Source: Ecdyonurus torrentis (Eukaryota; Arthropoda; Insecta; Ephemeroptera; Heptageniidae). Taken from it: a stretch of DNA of 64,000 nt. This document shows positions 1 to 13,399 of this stretch, one piece after another. Position 1 is the first letter of the stretch; each line of letters starts with the position of its first letter. The position numbers and the translations under genes were made by a program. Below the pieces are notes generated by a model, which made no database searches, was not told where the DNA came from, and was given only the letters and a program-made list of their open reading frames with translations. The stretch spans positions 5,440,886 to 5,504,885 of the forward strand of contig OX439132.1 in assembly GCA_949318235.1 (NCBI GenBank), read 5' to 3'.

Positions 1-1448
1 TATAAAGTTTTTATCTTGTAGAAAAATAAAACAAGATTGTTAGTTAAAATTGAAACATCATTTGACTCGCCCTAACTACTGAATATAAAATGTTTCTAAA
101 TTCAATCATTTATTACATAAATCCAATATTATGACTTTATACTTCCACAAAAGAAACCTTTTGTGAATATTAATATCATACAATCCCTCGATTTAAACAG
201 TTTTACATTTTAATGGTGATGAGAAAATACAGTGTTAGAAACAGGTGTTTTTGAGATTGTCTCACACAATACAAATATATAAATATCAAAGGAGCTTCTT
301 CCAAGAACTAATAATACCATTATACTGTGTGACTGTCTGTATTTTTGAATCTTTCTTAATGGAAAGTAAATCTTTTTAAAAACTATGATTTTTCTTAAAA
401 GTAGATGGACTAAAAAAAAAAAAAAAAAAAACAGATATACGTTTATAGAATCTGATATAAGAACAGGGGGGGAAATCACATTTAAAAAACACAGTTGAGC
501 TATTCAATCTCTTCTTATCGTGATCGTTGACAGTCAATCAATTTAAAACTTTGCTTTATAAAGAATAATCATAATATATTATACTGCACATTTCAATTAA
601 ATATTATTTTTATTATTAATAGAGATAAAGGAGTGTGCAGAGTTTTGATATGTTAATTTTTGTTAAGTGTGAAGGCCCGTTCACCCGGGGTAATATTTTT
701 ACTGTACAATAAATTGTATAGTATTGCATGAACAGGCAGAACAGGTCAATGAACTCATGCGTAACGTATAAAATCCTTAACAATAACAACAAAAATGAAC
801 ATAAATTTTATTACGAAAAATGTTACTTTCGTTTTTTAATTCAAGCAAATAACATAACTCAATATTTATAGTTTATAAATATAGGACAATTTTTTTTTTA
901 TCTTCAGTTCAGAAAATAAAGACTGGAGATTTAAATATGTATTGGCTCAATTGTTGTACTGTACAGCAAAGCTACTTCTTAATGCAAAATAGTACATCTT
1001 CGTTTCAAAGTCCTTCTTTATCACAGAATAGTAATAAAGTATGAACCAGGTATACTGTGGTATAAACACATAGCAACAAAGTATGATGCTGTAGAAGCGC
1101 AAAACTATTTAACTATAACATGTTGTATAACACAAATTGTAAAATATATTTTACCCATGTGAATAATAAAGCAAAATCACATTTCCATAGTTACAATTGA
1201 ATTCCCATGGGTGTCCATACCAAAATTTCAAGCATATACCAATTATAAATTTTGAGATATTTTTGATAGTCAGATTCATGTTTAACATTTTTTATTACTA
1301 TAATTAGGTAGAGGATAAAACACAGTAGATATCGAAATATATTTGAACAGTAATTTATAGAAGTAACATGTTACTTTTTTTTTTCTATTAAAAAAAATTG
1401 ATGTGAGAATAGAAATTAATGAATGTGATATAACTTTGTGTGTGACAG
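1..1448. other. AT-rich non-coding DNA upstream of the first visible exon
   Basis: No coding region, RNA gene or repeat with clear boundaries is seen. The sequence ends in a usable splice acceptor (a T-rich tract followed by GTGTGACAG) at 1448, so it is most simply the end of an upstream intron of the plus-strand host gene. The only long open frame here (210-479, minus) runs through a poly(T) tract and has no protein-like composition. Confidence 0.5.
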
Positions 1449-1588
1449 ATGCGGGTTCCAGACTGCGAGTATTTCAGTGATCGCTCTCAGGTACGACTGC
1501 AAATCGAATGGGAAGACAGCTACTTGTTATTTCAAGCCACGTACAACAAATACGATGACGTCACTAGGGTTCACAACTATCAGATGAG
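1449..1588 (+). CDS. Host gene, coding exon A (unknown protein)
   Basis: A 140-nt exon bounded by acceptor TGTGACAG and donor GAG|GTAAGA. In the open frame it encodes about 46 residues: charged and aromatic, non-repetitive, beginning MRVPDCEYFSDRS and containing IEWEDSYLLFQATYNKYDD. It leaves two nucleotides (AG) that join exactly in frame with exon B, giving ...NYQMRREINALQAEN. The ATG directly after the acceptor may be the true start, but the position after an AG suggests earlier exons outside the window. I do not recognise the family; the run resembles a compact folded segment leading into a coiled coil. GC is clearly higher than in the flanking intron, which supports a real exon. Confidence 0.72.
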
Positions 1589-1696
1589 GTAAGAATTATA
1601 ACTACATATTAACTTCGTGTACTGTACTGTTTGTGCATACATATACACACGGGAAAATAGAAATGTATGTAATTTATGCTGTATTTATGTTATATA

Positions 1697-2134
1697 CAGG
1701 GATGGGCAGTAGAATCCGGAAACATTTCAATCTTGATTTCCCGCCGATCCGTTTGCGCGATTTTCTTTCCGTTTAGTTTTTCATATAGCTAAGAATAGGC
1801 AAAAAGAACAAATGGCCATAAATTATCAGAATTTTTAAGCGAAGTAATTCAAGTTGGTAGATGAAGTTTTGGTAAAGATTACCCCTCGCACCCGAAAATC
1901 ACTGACCGATGCTTTAAAATTCTTTAGTTACAACAGATTTTGTGTGTACAACATTTTATCATAATTTTCTGAAGGCAAAAATACTTTACCTAAAAATTCC
2001 GGTGTTTTATGGCCATGTCTTCTTTATGCATATCATTAACTTTGTGAAAAACTAAATTAAAAAATAAAAATAATTCAAACAGATCGGCGGGAAATCAAGA
2101 TAGAAATGTTTCCGTATTCTACCGCCCAACTCTG
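1697..2134. mobile_element. hAT-like MITE with ~50-bp terminal inverted repeats
   Basis: The left end starts CAGGGATGGGCAGTAGAATC and the right end, read on the minus strand, starts CAGAGTTGGGCGGTAGAATA. The two arms match for about 50 bp, through ATTTC(A/T)ATCTTGATTTCCCGCCGATC. The CAGnGnTGGGC terminus is typical of hAT transposons. The 438-bp interior has no open frame, so the element is non-autonomous. No clean 8-bp target duplication is visible (GTTATATA on the left, TAAGTGGT on the right), which suggests age or a rearranged insertion. Confidence 0.72.
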
Positions 2135-2733
2135 TAAGTGGTAAAAAATTTCGTTTACTAAATTTTAGTTCGTTGTTCCAATATTTGTGCTATGTTTGCT
2201 ATCTTAACAAACGATGAAATTTACAAAATTGGACAAAGCATTTTCTAGTTATCGTAACTGCAGCACATTGGATTTTTTTTTTTTAATCTAATTCAAAATA
2301 TTTCTAGCAGAAAAAAAAATGCTTATATACTCACAGTTTTACACTTATTTCAAATACATTAATACCAACAAAAAATTATTCTACCTTATTATCAATTAAT
2401 GTTTTTTTTTTTTACGAATTTTCTGAAAATATTTAAAATTAATTGCAATTTAATCTGTGAGATACTTAAAATTAAATCCTGAATGCACTATACAAGTTAA
2501 ACGTGATCAGAAAATTAATAATCCCTCTTTTTATTGTAAGAGCATATTATTAAAATTAAATACCAAAGCTACTAATTAAGTAGTATTTAAATGCAAGTTA
2601 GAATTAAAAGACTTTTACTTACAAATTATTTCTTTTCAAAAGTATGAGATTACAAATGAAAATGAAAATTCATTAATGAAAATAATTTATCCGAGAAAAA
2701 AGGCTAGTCCTTTGATGTTAACTTTGTCAAAGA

Positions 2734-2872
<139 letters not shown>

Positions 2873-4284
2873 AATCATATCATAAGGAAAAAGTTGCTAA
2901 TGTGATTATTTGCTCCATTTAAATAATACAGTTTTTTTTTCTACCTAACATCTTATAAAAGTACCTAGGTAAACTGATGACAAAATAAACTTCCGTCATC
3001 ATCTGACTACATAAGAATATCGTGTACTTCCTTTTCCGTTAAAGTTAGGCATTCTTTTAAAAATGCAAGTGTATAATGCATGCGTTAAAGACTTTCTGTA
3101 TAATACAACTTATCATATTTTTTATTTGCTTCATAATAAATATTCATAGCACATTATTTCATGCCTACATTACAAGTTATATTCTATAGGTTTTAAGGCT
3201 AAATGTAACTAAAAGTTGCTAAAGCAGATTTTTTTTTTCTTATAAGAGAACTTTAAATTTGTAAAAACATATTTTGTGGAGTAGACCATAAAAATATTAA
3301 ATTGCATTTTTTTTTTTTTTTTTTTAATTTTAACATTTTTACTCTCTATTATATCTAATGGTCACGTCATGAATACTGATTAATAACTGTTTCCATCAAA
3401 TTTGAAATGCTCCCAAAAATTAGAGGATCTACTTTTGAAATTAAATTCACTAGCTTCCTATTGATAACTTTAAAAGACAAAAAAGGTATGCAACGTTTTG
3501 AAATGTATAACTCAGGCATTTTTACTTCTTGCAAAGGTTGAAGAACAAATATATAATTTATTATATTTCGTTTGTAGGTATATCTTGTTATTTACATTTT
3601 TTTTTTCCTCTGAATAAAAGTTAAAGAAATTGTAACGCACAAAATAAAAATGAATGTGTCTCTTTTAAAAAAAAATATATATGAAGTTTGCAAAAACGTC
3701 AAAAATATTATAATTGTGCTTGAAGAATCACAGTAAACACATATATGCTTTATTTTTGTACATACGCAGTATTATAAATAATGAGAATCCAGTGAAGGTA
3801 TCTTTTAAGCAATACAGAAATACATAATTATTTAGCAAATATATTAATACATTTATAAAAATAAATAAGAGGAAAAAATCTTTCAAAGCAAAGTAAAAAC
3901 TTCAAAGAAGAACTGTTATTATTATTTTTTTTAATAAAGGAAGAAATATCATGAAAAAAAATCAATTTTTTTATTATAAATATATAAAAGAACAACTCTT
4001 TTTGTGAAATTTCTTTTAAAGTAGAAATGTTGTCAGTAATTTCAATTACTCCAATATTATTATTTTTTAATTTGCTAAACTATGCATGGTTCTTTTTATC
4101 AATTCAAACGGTCGACAATCTGACTTGCGATTGAAGAATAAAGCTATAAATTAGCATAATGATATGATACAACAGATTTTATATTTAAAATATGCTTTTA
4201 AAAGAAATTGAGAAAAAAGCTGGAAAAAAAATAAAATGTGGAATCGATCCATCTTGTACCTAGCAGTAACTGCATACTATAGCT

Positions 4285-4308
4285 TCTCTCTCTCTCTCTC
4301 TCTCTCTC
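4285..4308. repeat. (TC)12 microsatellite
   Basis: A short perfect TC array in the intron of the host gene. Confidence 0.95.
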
Positions 4309-7300
4309 AATTGATACAAATTGGTTCTACTACTACATCAATGCAAGAAAATAATAATAAATGCATAATTTACTATGAATAATGCAATTTCAACAACATT
4401 TATTCATAATGAAACAGTTTATGCATATTCACTATATTTTATGTTGCATAAGCATATCCGTATATTACATCATGATTAATGTTAATGCTTCAGCACAAAT
4501 TAATCAATGCAGCAGTAATTTTCTCACTCCATAAAATTAGACTTTCAAAACTACAATAATTATAAATTTGTACGTAAAGAATTTAGGGAAATGGAGGAGC
4601 AACTTTTATCCGAAGTAAAATGAAATTAAAGTAAAATAAAAGTTCTACCGTATTTAAATTAAGCTTTTTAAAAGAGACAGTAAATATTTTTATATATAAA
4701 AAAAAATGGTACCTTAAAAAAAGAACTCAATAATATTATCAATATATGATATAAAAAAATTGAATTCAAATATTTCAATATTGTATTGAATATTTAATTT
4801 GATATTGAATAACATTTTCGTTATACTGTTCAACTATATTGTAACCATCTCTCTATAATATTTGACGTATTGAAAAAAAAAAAAGAAGTATTATATATGT
4901 ATATAATATGACACTTGGAAATTGAATTTTGTTGGCAAATGTCACGTATTGCAACTTTTTTTCTCTCTCTATTTCTAAATGAAAAGTGTGTAATGTATAA
5001 AGTGAGGGAAAAGTGAATGGAGGTCGGATGTTACACTCATAATGTTCAATTACCCTCTCGTTACAACGAACGTAGTGTGCTAGTTGTACGTATACTCTCA
5101 CATTTGTATATTACGTGATGCCAATGTCAATTTATCAATCAATCATTAATATATAGCAGCTCTTCAATTATATCTGCACTAAATGTATCAATTTATTTTG
5201 TGACATTTTATTATATAGTGATTTTTCCCCTTTTTTTAATGCATTTTTATTGTCATGACAACAATAATTGGTCTAAATTCTCAATTATAATTTTGTTTCC
5301 GAAGGTAGATATACATTATTCTATATTTTTAATTTTTAAGGGAAAAAAATGCTAAGTACAACTTATAATAATCTAATGACAGCCATCGTTTTTTGATTTT
5401 AATTGTTTTATTTTATAATTCATAATGTGTGTAAAACTGTATAGGTGTATAGGTGTGAGTGATTATTATTGATATAAGTTTTTGGAGATGACTTCGGAAC
5501 TAATATTTAAAGTTTAAAAATTGCAAATTATTTTGTAAAATAATAAATATACAAATATAAACTTAATTTTTTTACTTCATAATGCAACATATTTTCTTAA
5601 AGTTAAAATCATGCAGATATACCACTTCCATTACTCTGAATTATTTTTCTATCACGTACGTATTTTTATATTAACCAGAATACAATTAACATTATTATTT
5701 TTCATACTGAAGTATAAACTTTGGTTATTGTCTCTTTTTGTTTTATTTGTAGAACAAATATGTATAAAGCAATACTAATAACAAGATATATTTTCCAATT
5801 AAAAATAATTATCAAGCATGTTTATAGCGTTGTTTTTGTTCCAATAAATACATAAATATATATAATGGAAAAAGAAACCAAATGTGGGTGTTACGACATA
5901 ATTGGTTTATTTCTTCTTTATGTGTGTGGGTGAGTTGGTTTTATCGGATAATGTTATTAAATTATTTGTCAATATCTAAAAATCGATTTGTGGACTATTG
6001 CATTTACTTTGAAAGTTGAAAGTGAAATGATGAAGCTGAGCTGTAAGAGAGAGAGAGAGACAGAAAGAGAGAGAGAGAGAAAGTTGCAGTAATACGTAAA
6101 TTTCTAAATATGAAAAAAGAAGCAAGAATCAAATAAAACTTAAAAAACTGGAAAGGGGGGGGGGGGTGCACAACAAATATTTGAATTTAGATATTTTTAC
6201 AATTGTACTCCAGTAGAACCTGTTTATTTCAATTCTATATTTTTTCCTAATTATCATGGGTCCTGAACTCGTTATAATAAGTAGTTTTTACCATTGAATT
6301 TCAAAAGACATTTTAAAAAGTATGAGGAGTCAACTATTGAATTTTAGCTTTTCTATTACAACGCTGAACTTCCTTTTTATTATTATTATTTTTTTATCTG
6401 CGTACCGTACTTACAGCAAACTATTTACTTCTGTACTTTCTGTTCTTCTTTTTGTCCATCAAAAACAAAACGTAATATAAAAAGAAAGTAAAAAAAAAAA
6501 AAAAAAAAAAAATTAATATATAGGAAAACAATTTGCCTCTGCATATATTGCCTTTAGATGCTTTAGTATTACACACAATATAATGGAATCTTATAGTTTA
6601 GTATTCTAACTCCATATAAAGGCAGTAGGTTTTTTTATTGAAAATTAATATTTAATCTTACTGGTGTTACTCCTGGTAATGAGCCTAATTTAGGTTAATT
6701 GTATAACTATAGTTTAAGGATAGGCATACACGCTTCAAAAGTTACTGTATTATAATAAAATATTTGCTCTAATTGTTCAATACATCAATAATACTTAAAA
6801 AAGCTAAAACTTTAATAGAAAATTTAAAAAAACAAAGACCAAAAATGATAAATTTTATGATTATAAGTTTAATTTTTGGCCAGAGCAAAGCAATCCCTTA
6901 AAAGGTAGATCACGTTTGTCGTAGGCACTTGCACCTTTCCAGGCTACCTTATGTCACTGCTCAACGGTCCTCTCGAATACCGGGGCTTAGTAAGACATAC
7001 AGTAAAAACTAAAACTGAAAAAAATAATTTAAAAAAATAATAATGTGGTGCTACAGTCATATAGTCAAATTTATAGTTAACGGCAACCGTTGCGCCATTA
7101 TTAATTGTTTATACTCAATGGGGTTCGTAAACAATGTTTCCTTGACTCGAACAAATGCGCTATTCCATTTAAAAAGCATTAGCTTCATTTTTTTTTGTGG
7201 TTTGGAACACCAAAAAAAAAAAAAAAAAAAAAAAAACATTACTGTTTTGGAGTAAATTTGAAGTAAATATGAACTGTGTTATTGGAACGATTTAGGTATA

Positions 7301-8129
7301 TGAGGCGATAATACAAAAGCTCATAGGAACATGGTTTCGCCTGCATCAAGGAACAGTGTTACGTCAATACCAGTTTCTTTTATCTATTGCAATTTGAAGT
7401 ATTTTTATATAGCAATTAGTAGTAGTTTTTTTTTCTGTGTAATTTACTTTGCAGAAACATGGTAATTACTCTATCATCAACTTCTCACTTCAATATCAGT
7501 AGTTTATGTTTTCATAAACACAGTTTAGCTAAGTAAAAAGTTTATTATTATTATATCAAACATAATGAAAGTTATAATATATAAGCTTACGTATAAGAAG
7601 TGAACGCGATGCATATTTCATATACTTTATACTCAATATAGAAGACTTGGTTAATTTATATGCATTTTACTTGCACTTCGTTTTATGTAAAACTTTTCTC
7701 TAAAGAAAATTAACATAGGATGATATGATGCATGAATAAAGTTTAGCTTCATTTTAACTTTGATGAAATCTCTTTATTACATAAAGTGATAAATTAATAG
7801 TTGGTTATAAGTTTTGTATAATTTGAAGTCTTTTTGAACTGTCTACAGCAGTTTTAATAAATTTAAATTAGATATATTTTATAAGCAGGAAATAAACTTT
7901 AAACCGGTTGAATTGATAATGTTTTAAATGTTTATTATGCCCCATGGTTACAAAGTGCTGATGAGGAAAATTGTTATATTTTTTATCTTGATTTTTTATG
8001 GTGTTTAATTAAGTCATTACGTCATTACTCTCTCATTAGCAATATATAAAAAGAGGTGTTGAAAAAAATCTGTTCTGATATTACTGTTATTCAATATTTT
8101 TATTTAACACGGTAAAAAGAAATCCTAAT

Positions 8130-8600
8130 AATTGAATAAATTGACAGAGCTGGTATGGCTGTAAGTTATTTAGAGTTAGTAAGTAACTCCTTGCCGAGAG
8201 CAGGTTCAAGCCACTGCTGGTTGCATACGTGACGTGTGAGAGCACAACACGTTGCATTACATGATAATGTTGGAGGGGCATGATTGATGTGATTATACCG
8301 ATCATTGTACTTCGACGTTTCCACGGTTTCTCTAGACTGTCCTGGGGCATGCCACGCTGTGTATGCAAGCCGTGACTGGGACAGATGTTGTGCGGTTACC
8401 ATTGTACAAGTTGATACACTATTGTGCAGGTGTAGACATTGACATACTAGGGGGGGGGGGGGGGGGGGGGCTCATGAGTTGCTACTCATGAGTTACTCCC
8501 AGGTGCAAGGGCCTGAAGGCTGGGCAGAGATATATAAATCTTGCTCATTTGATCAGATCGTCCTGATAGATTGAGCTACTATGTTGTCATACAACAGAGT
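8130..8600. other. GC-richer block with B-box-like motif and G21 tract
   Basis: About 470 bp stands out from its AT-rich surroundings. It contains GGTTCAAGCC near 8210, which fits an RNA polymerase III B box and sits in tRNA-like context (AGAGCAGGTTCAAGCCACTGC); a run of 21 G at 8450-8470; and a repeated CTCATGAGTT beside the G run. Two overlapping minus-strand open frames exist but look non-coding. A degenerate tRNA-derived SINE or another old repeat is possible. I cannot assign a family. Confidence 0.3.
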
Positions 8601-8724
8601 AATTTGGCAGTTGAGTTTTAAGTCTTATAATTTATGAAAATTTACTGTTTTACAGCGTAGTTAAAGCAACATAGCTTATTCCTCAGCTTTTTTTTGTTCG
8701 TGTAACTAATGATTTACTTATTAA

Positions 8725-8727
<3 letters not shown>

Positions 8728-8817
<90 letters not shown>
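8728..8817. repeat. (AG)n microsatellite, 90 bp
   Basis: A perfect AG/GA dinucleotide array of about 45 units. Confidence 0.97.
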
Positions 8818-8818
<1 letters not shown>

Positions 8819-10826
8819 ATTTTAACGCAATAGAAACAAACATATCGATGAATTACCAATGGAGAAAAGGGAAATTTTAATAAAATGATTCTGTCCTTGG
8901 CAAACTTAATAGCAGTTACAAAGTATGTGATATATTATAAATAAGCATAATATTGGCATATTGATATAATACGGTATACAAGCACAGAGTACAAAATTTG
9001 TTTGGAGAATGGTGTTGGGGGCTGGAAAAAGATATGAGGTGACAAATTGCGCGCATGTAAAGAGAAAGAGAGTGACATGAGATTTTCGTGCTTGAATAAA
9101 AGCGAGATATTTTATCGCAAGTGCAACATGCTGAAGTATCATTATATCACGTATATGGTACACATACTTTCAAAGCCTTTAATCTGACATACGTGTCCCT
9201 TTTAACAACATACAACAAAATTTTGAAACAGAAATGTGAGTAAAACTACATTTTTTTGTCCACAATTTTTACATTCAATAATATCAAAACCTTATAACTT
9301 GATTATTATTATAAGAATAAACTGTATAGATGGGTAGGCTTTTATCTATTACTATTCGATAGTGTCTTAAATTCCTGTCATCAAAGTATAATGAAGCACG
9401 GGCGTGATTTAAATACGTGATATTTTTCATAATTAGAGTAACATACATTATTTAAAAAAAAATGTTGAGTTTCCATCACACAGAGCAATATTTTCTACAT
9501 GCAATAAATTTTATTGCATGTAGTCTTCAATAGCAACTATTTAATTTTTATGCTTCAAAATTCATAATAAAACTATTGATCCGTGCAAATCAGGCAAATA
9601 AGGTACAAATTAATTCCCAATTAAACGTTCCTTGGTTTTCTATTTTTTTCGCCTGGAATACCAAAAAAGCTGACGTTGCAAATAAAAACAATCCAAACGA
9701 GATATTTTAACAATATAACTTTCTTTAAATTTTTATAATAAATATATTAAAAAGAAGATATTACAAAGTTGTAATATGAATATTAAATCCTATATAGTTT
9801 GTAGTTTAAATAGTTTGAAGGTCCATAACTTTTTAAGTCACGTAAAAGTCATTATCTTGCAAAACTTTTGGTTTATATAAATTATACAAAGACTGGATTA
9901 TTTATAAAGTTAATTTAGTGAAATTAAATTTTTAATAGATATAAAGAGAAGGGTCTTATATTAAGAGGCTCATAAATTGTATGTTGTCTTTCTTAAAGCG
10001 GCTTTGTCCGATGACAGCTAGTTGTAAGCTGGTAAGCAGGTTTACTTTCGTGTGGATATACACAAGTAAGCAAGCAAGCAAGCAAGGAAGGGTTAATCCT
10101 ATACAAAATCAACAATATTGACAGTAATACAGAGCTCAATTTTATCCATTCCAGCTAAATCTATTATATACGAAAACATAAAGAGTTCTATCAATTTTTT
10201 TATCTGTTCATAAAGAGTATAATATTAAGAATGTTTCTCATTTTGTGAAAGTCTTTACAGCATCCATTTTTGTTTTTAATCATTGAATATAGATGGATAA
10301 TTTTGTTTAGATGCTGTGTGGGTTATGAAAGTCACATATTTATTTAATTGTTGTAACTTTGCTCAGCAAAATAATTATTCCCATTTAAAACCATGCTATT
10401 TAACAATATGCTGCACAAAGTTGCAACTAATAAATGAATATGTGAGTGTATCTAATTATAAGTAATAACTATAGGTAAAATTAGGTACCAAATCTCTTAA
10501 TTTAACCCAACTGTTTTACAGTGAAGTCAGTTACAATTTTAAATTCTAACAGAATTTTTATTATTTTAATGCAATACCAAAAACATATTTACATGCCATA
10601 ACGTAGGTCTACAATGTTGTTTTTTTATAAAGAAAACATTGCGTCTATAAAAACCAATGACAGATACTTTACATTGTCCAATTTTTATGTTATTAAATAA
10701 AATATAGACACGATAAACTTCTTATGGTGTTATCAGTGGCAAAAAATTTAAAAATTATTTATTGGCTCTTAGTACGTAAAAATTTGTTCAGACTTCCTCG
10801 ATTAAATATTTTTTCAACTCATGAAC

Positions 10827-10830
<4 letters not shown>

Positions 10831-10863
<33 letters not shown>

Positions 10864-10942
10864 ACAAGCCCTGCAATGACAAACAAAAAAGGGTCTCTCT
10901 CATTTTTTTCACACCGTCTGTGATTAACCAGCGCAGTAAAGG

Positions 10943-10985
<43 letters not shown>
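10831..10985. repeat. Opposed poly(A) and poly(T) tracts
   Basis: A 29-bp poly(A) run (10831-10859) and a 41-bp poly(T) run (10945-10985) enclose 85 bp of mixed sequence. The tracts are complementary and could pair. The minus-strand open frame across them is low-complexity Lys/Phe and not a gene. Confidence 0.9.
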
Positions 10986-10987
<2 letters not shown>

Positions 10988-11453
10988 TTAATAATAAATT
11001 TGTATTATTTTGCTTATTAAAATTAGGGTCAAATTTGAAATAGATCATAAGCCATGTAATACAAAATGATTTTTTGTTTTACTAAATTTGTAATCTATGC
11101 AAGTTTTAAAACAATAGTATTAAATTCTGTTACTTAAGATAATAAATAAAGCAGGAAATTCTGTCTAAAGTTTGGCACAAACCTTATGCTGGGTACAGTA
11201 GGCTTTAGTTTAATACACCATATTACAATAGTTTAGTTTACTTTACCTTATCCCTCCAGCTTACAACACGTAATTTGCATCTTAAGCCTTTGCTCAATTT
11301 AACGAAAAACTTTTATTTGTTTTAACTTACTGGTTTATATAATATTCATTATGCAAAGATCTGGAAACTATATTTTAAATACAACATGTATACACTTCTC
11401 CCAAAACTAGTTCAAGCGGATACAGTGTAATTAACAATGTAAAGTCAACTGTG

Positions 11454-11521
11454 ATTGGCTAGAAGGTTTATAACACGCTCTCTGATTGGTTTAACACCGC
11501 GGATACAGCTTTTGGCGGGAA
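11454..11521 (+). promoter_or_regulatory. Promoter-like cluster: two CCAAT boxes and an E2F-type site
   Basis: Inverted CCAAT boxes (ATTGG) at 11454-11458 and 11485-11489 are followed by CCGCGG and by TTTGGCGGGAA at 11511-11521, a full match to the E2F/DP consensus. The patch is richer in GC than its surroundings. It lies deep in the first visible host intron. It may be an alternative internal promoter or a promoter carried in by a transposon; no coding exon is evident just downstream. Confidence 0.35.
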
Positions 11522-11863
11522 CGACCTTGTTTTGGCCAGAGTGTATGTCCGTCCGATACAAAGCCACACGAAAAATAATAATAATAATAAATTATGCTGC
11601 ATAACACAGTAATGAGTTTCTACAACGTAAGTGTTTTAATGTTGGACTTTTACTGAATTATTATATCCAGTATATCGAATTTCAAAATTATTTAGTTCTC
11701 TGTTTCCTTCAATCGTATACGTACAATATAACATATTATTCGTCAAATTTAATTAATTGAAATAAAAAGTCAAAACACTTACTTATTATACACAAACTTA
11801 TATCACTATATACCTATCACTATCACTACTACCTTTACATTCACATTTATAATTATTAACTAC

Positions 11864-11867
<4 letters not shown>

Positions 11868-11911
<44 letters not shown>
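11868..11911. repeat. Poly(A) tract, 44 bp
   Basis: An uninterrupted A44 run, among the longest homopolymers in the window. It could be the tail of a retroposed sequence, but no target duplication was identified. Confidence 0.95.
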
Positions 11912-11912
<1 letters not shown>

Positions 11913-12597
11913 ATAGCTGCGAGCTCACTCTAGTGCTCTGACTTTGTCATATTATTATTACTATTATGTTGTACAACAGAGTGGTTTAGCAGAAGTGTTT
12001 TGATTTTTCAATGGTTGAATAGCCTGACTGACTTCATATAGCTGAGAATAATTTTCGGTCTTTACTTTTCGTGCAGTTACAATCAAAATTTAGTATGTAA
12101 AATTTCAACTTCCAATTATGGAAAAAAAAATTATGATACTTAAAAATGGAACTCATGCAGTCATGTATCTGACGTCCTTAATATGTTGAAAGTTAACTTT
12201 AAAATGTTAATTTATTTAATTTTGTTTTACTCATCCAAACATTATGCTGATAGTTATACGATATTGTACTGTATAAGTTATTAAAATTGTGTTTAAAAAA
12301 CAATAAATGAAACTGTTAAAATGGAAAAGAAATGCAATTCATTTACGTAAAACATAAAATTAATTTATCATATAAATTATTTGCGGGAGTTCTATTGTGA
12401 TTGAAGTTATTTTATAATGAGAAATATAAAGTAAAAATTAATTACTAGCTTGCAGCAAAGCAGTTTCCCCAGGATATTTTATGATTACTATATTATTATT
12501 TTTATTACTTTAAATTGTAAGTCATAATTTATCCTTTCTGCTTTAAACTTTCAGTCAAGTCGTTTGCATTGTTCATGTTTTGTCATTGGAACGCTTG

Positions 12598-12601
<4 letters not shown>

Positions 12602-12663
<62 letters not shown>
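12602..12663. repeat. (GA)n microsatellite, 62 bp
   Basis: A perfect GA array of about 31 units. The Arg-Glu open frame across it is an artefact. Confidence 0.97.
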
Positions 12664-12666
<3 letters not shown>

Positions 12667-13368
12667 GTCTGTGGTCACTCTGTATCGACATTTACGTAAA
12701 TTTTCAATTTAATTACTGTATAGTTTCTCTGAGCTATTTGATACGATATTGAGGAAAATATCAGATTACATTATACTGTATTAAACAAGCGGCGTCACAT
12801 ATATATTATATAGCTATAATGAATTATAACCACAAAATTTCATTCATTTTAATCAAACCACATGAATTAAAAATATTGTATATAGTATCGTTTCGGAATA
12901 ATATATCATATTTCATTTTTAAATTTGGTTTTATTAAATTTTTATGCAGTATTATGTTAAATAATTTATTTCAATTGATTTATAAACTCATGGTAAATAA
13001 AAATAATAAAATAAAATATTTAGTTTCAGTTTCATATTTGATATGATAGATTTACTGTACTGTACGTGTAATTTGATAAACACTCGGTGAACAAAAAGAT
13101 TGTCATGGTTACGATGGGTGATGAAAATTTCCTAAACCTTGTTATTAGCTTCAAACACATAAAGATGTTTCTAGCGTCCGTTGTTTAAATTTGTTAAATC
13201 TCGGTGCAGTTACAATAGAAATTGTACAGCGGGTTGTCTACTTTGTAATTTTATCCCCAGTTTGCCATATAATTTGGGTTTAGATGAGATGAGTGAAAGT
13301 ACATCTGAATATCAACATGTTTGTGATTTCTCTAAAATTGTGTTGTTGTAAAATAAAACCCTTTGGGG

Positions 13369-13399
<31 letters not shown>

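Noticed and set aside
6890..7000. GC-raised patch (AAAGGTAGATCACGTTTGTC and CCTTTCCAGGCTACC) as a possible exon or tRNA
   Set aside because: No matching splice sites, open frame or cloverleaf could be supported.
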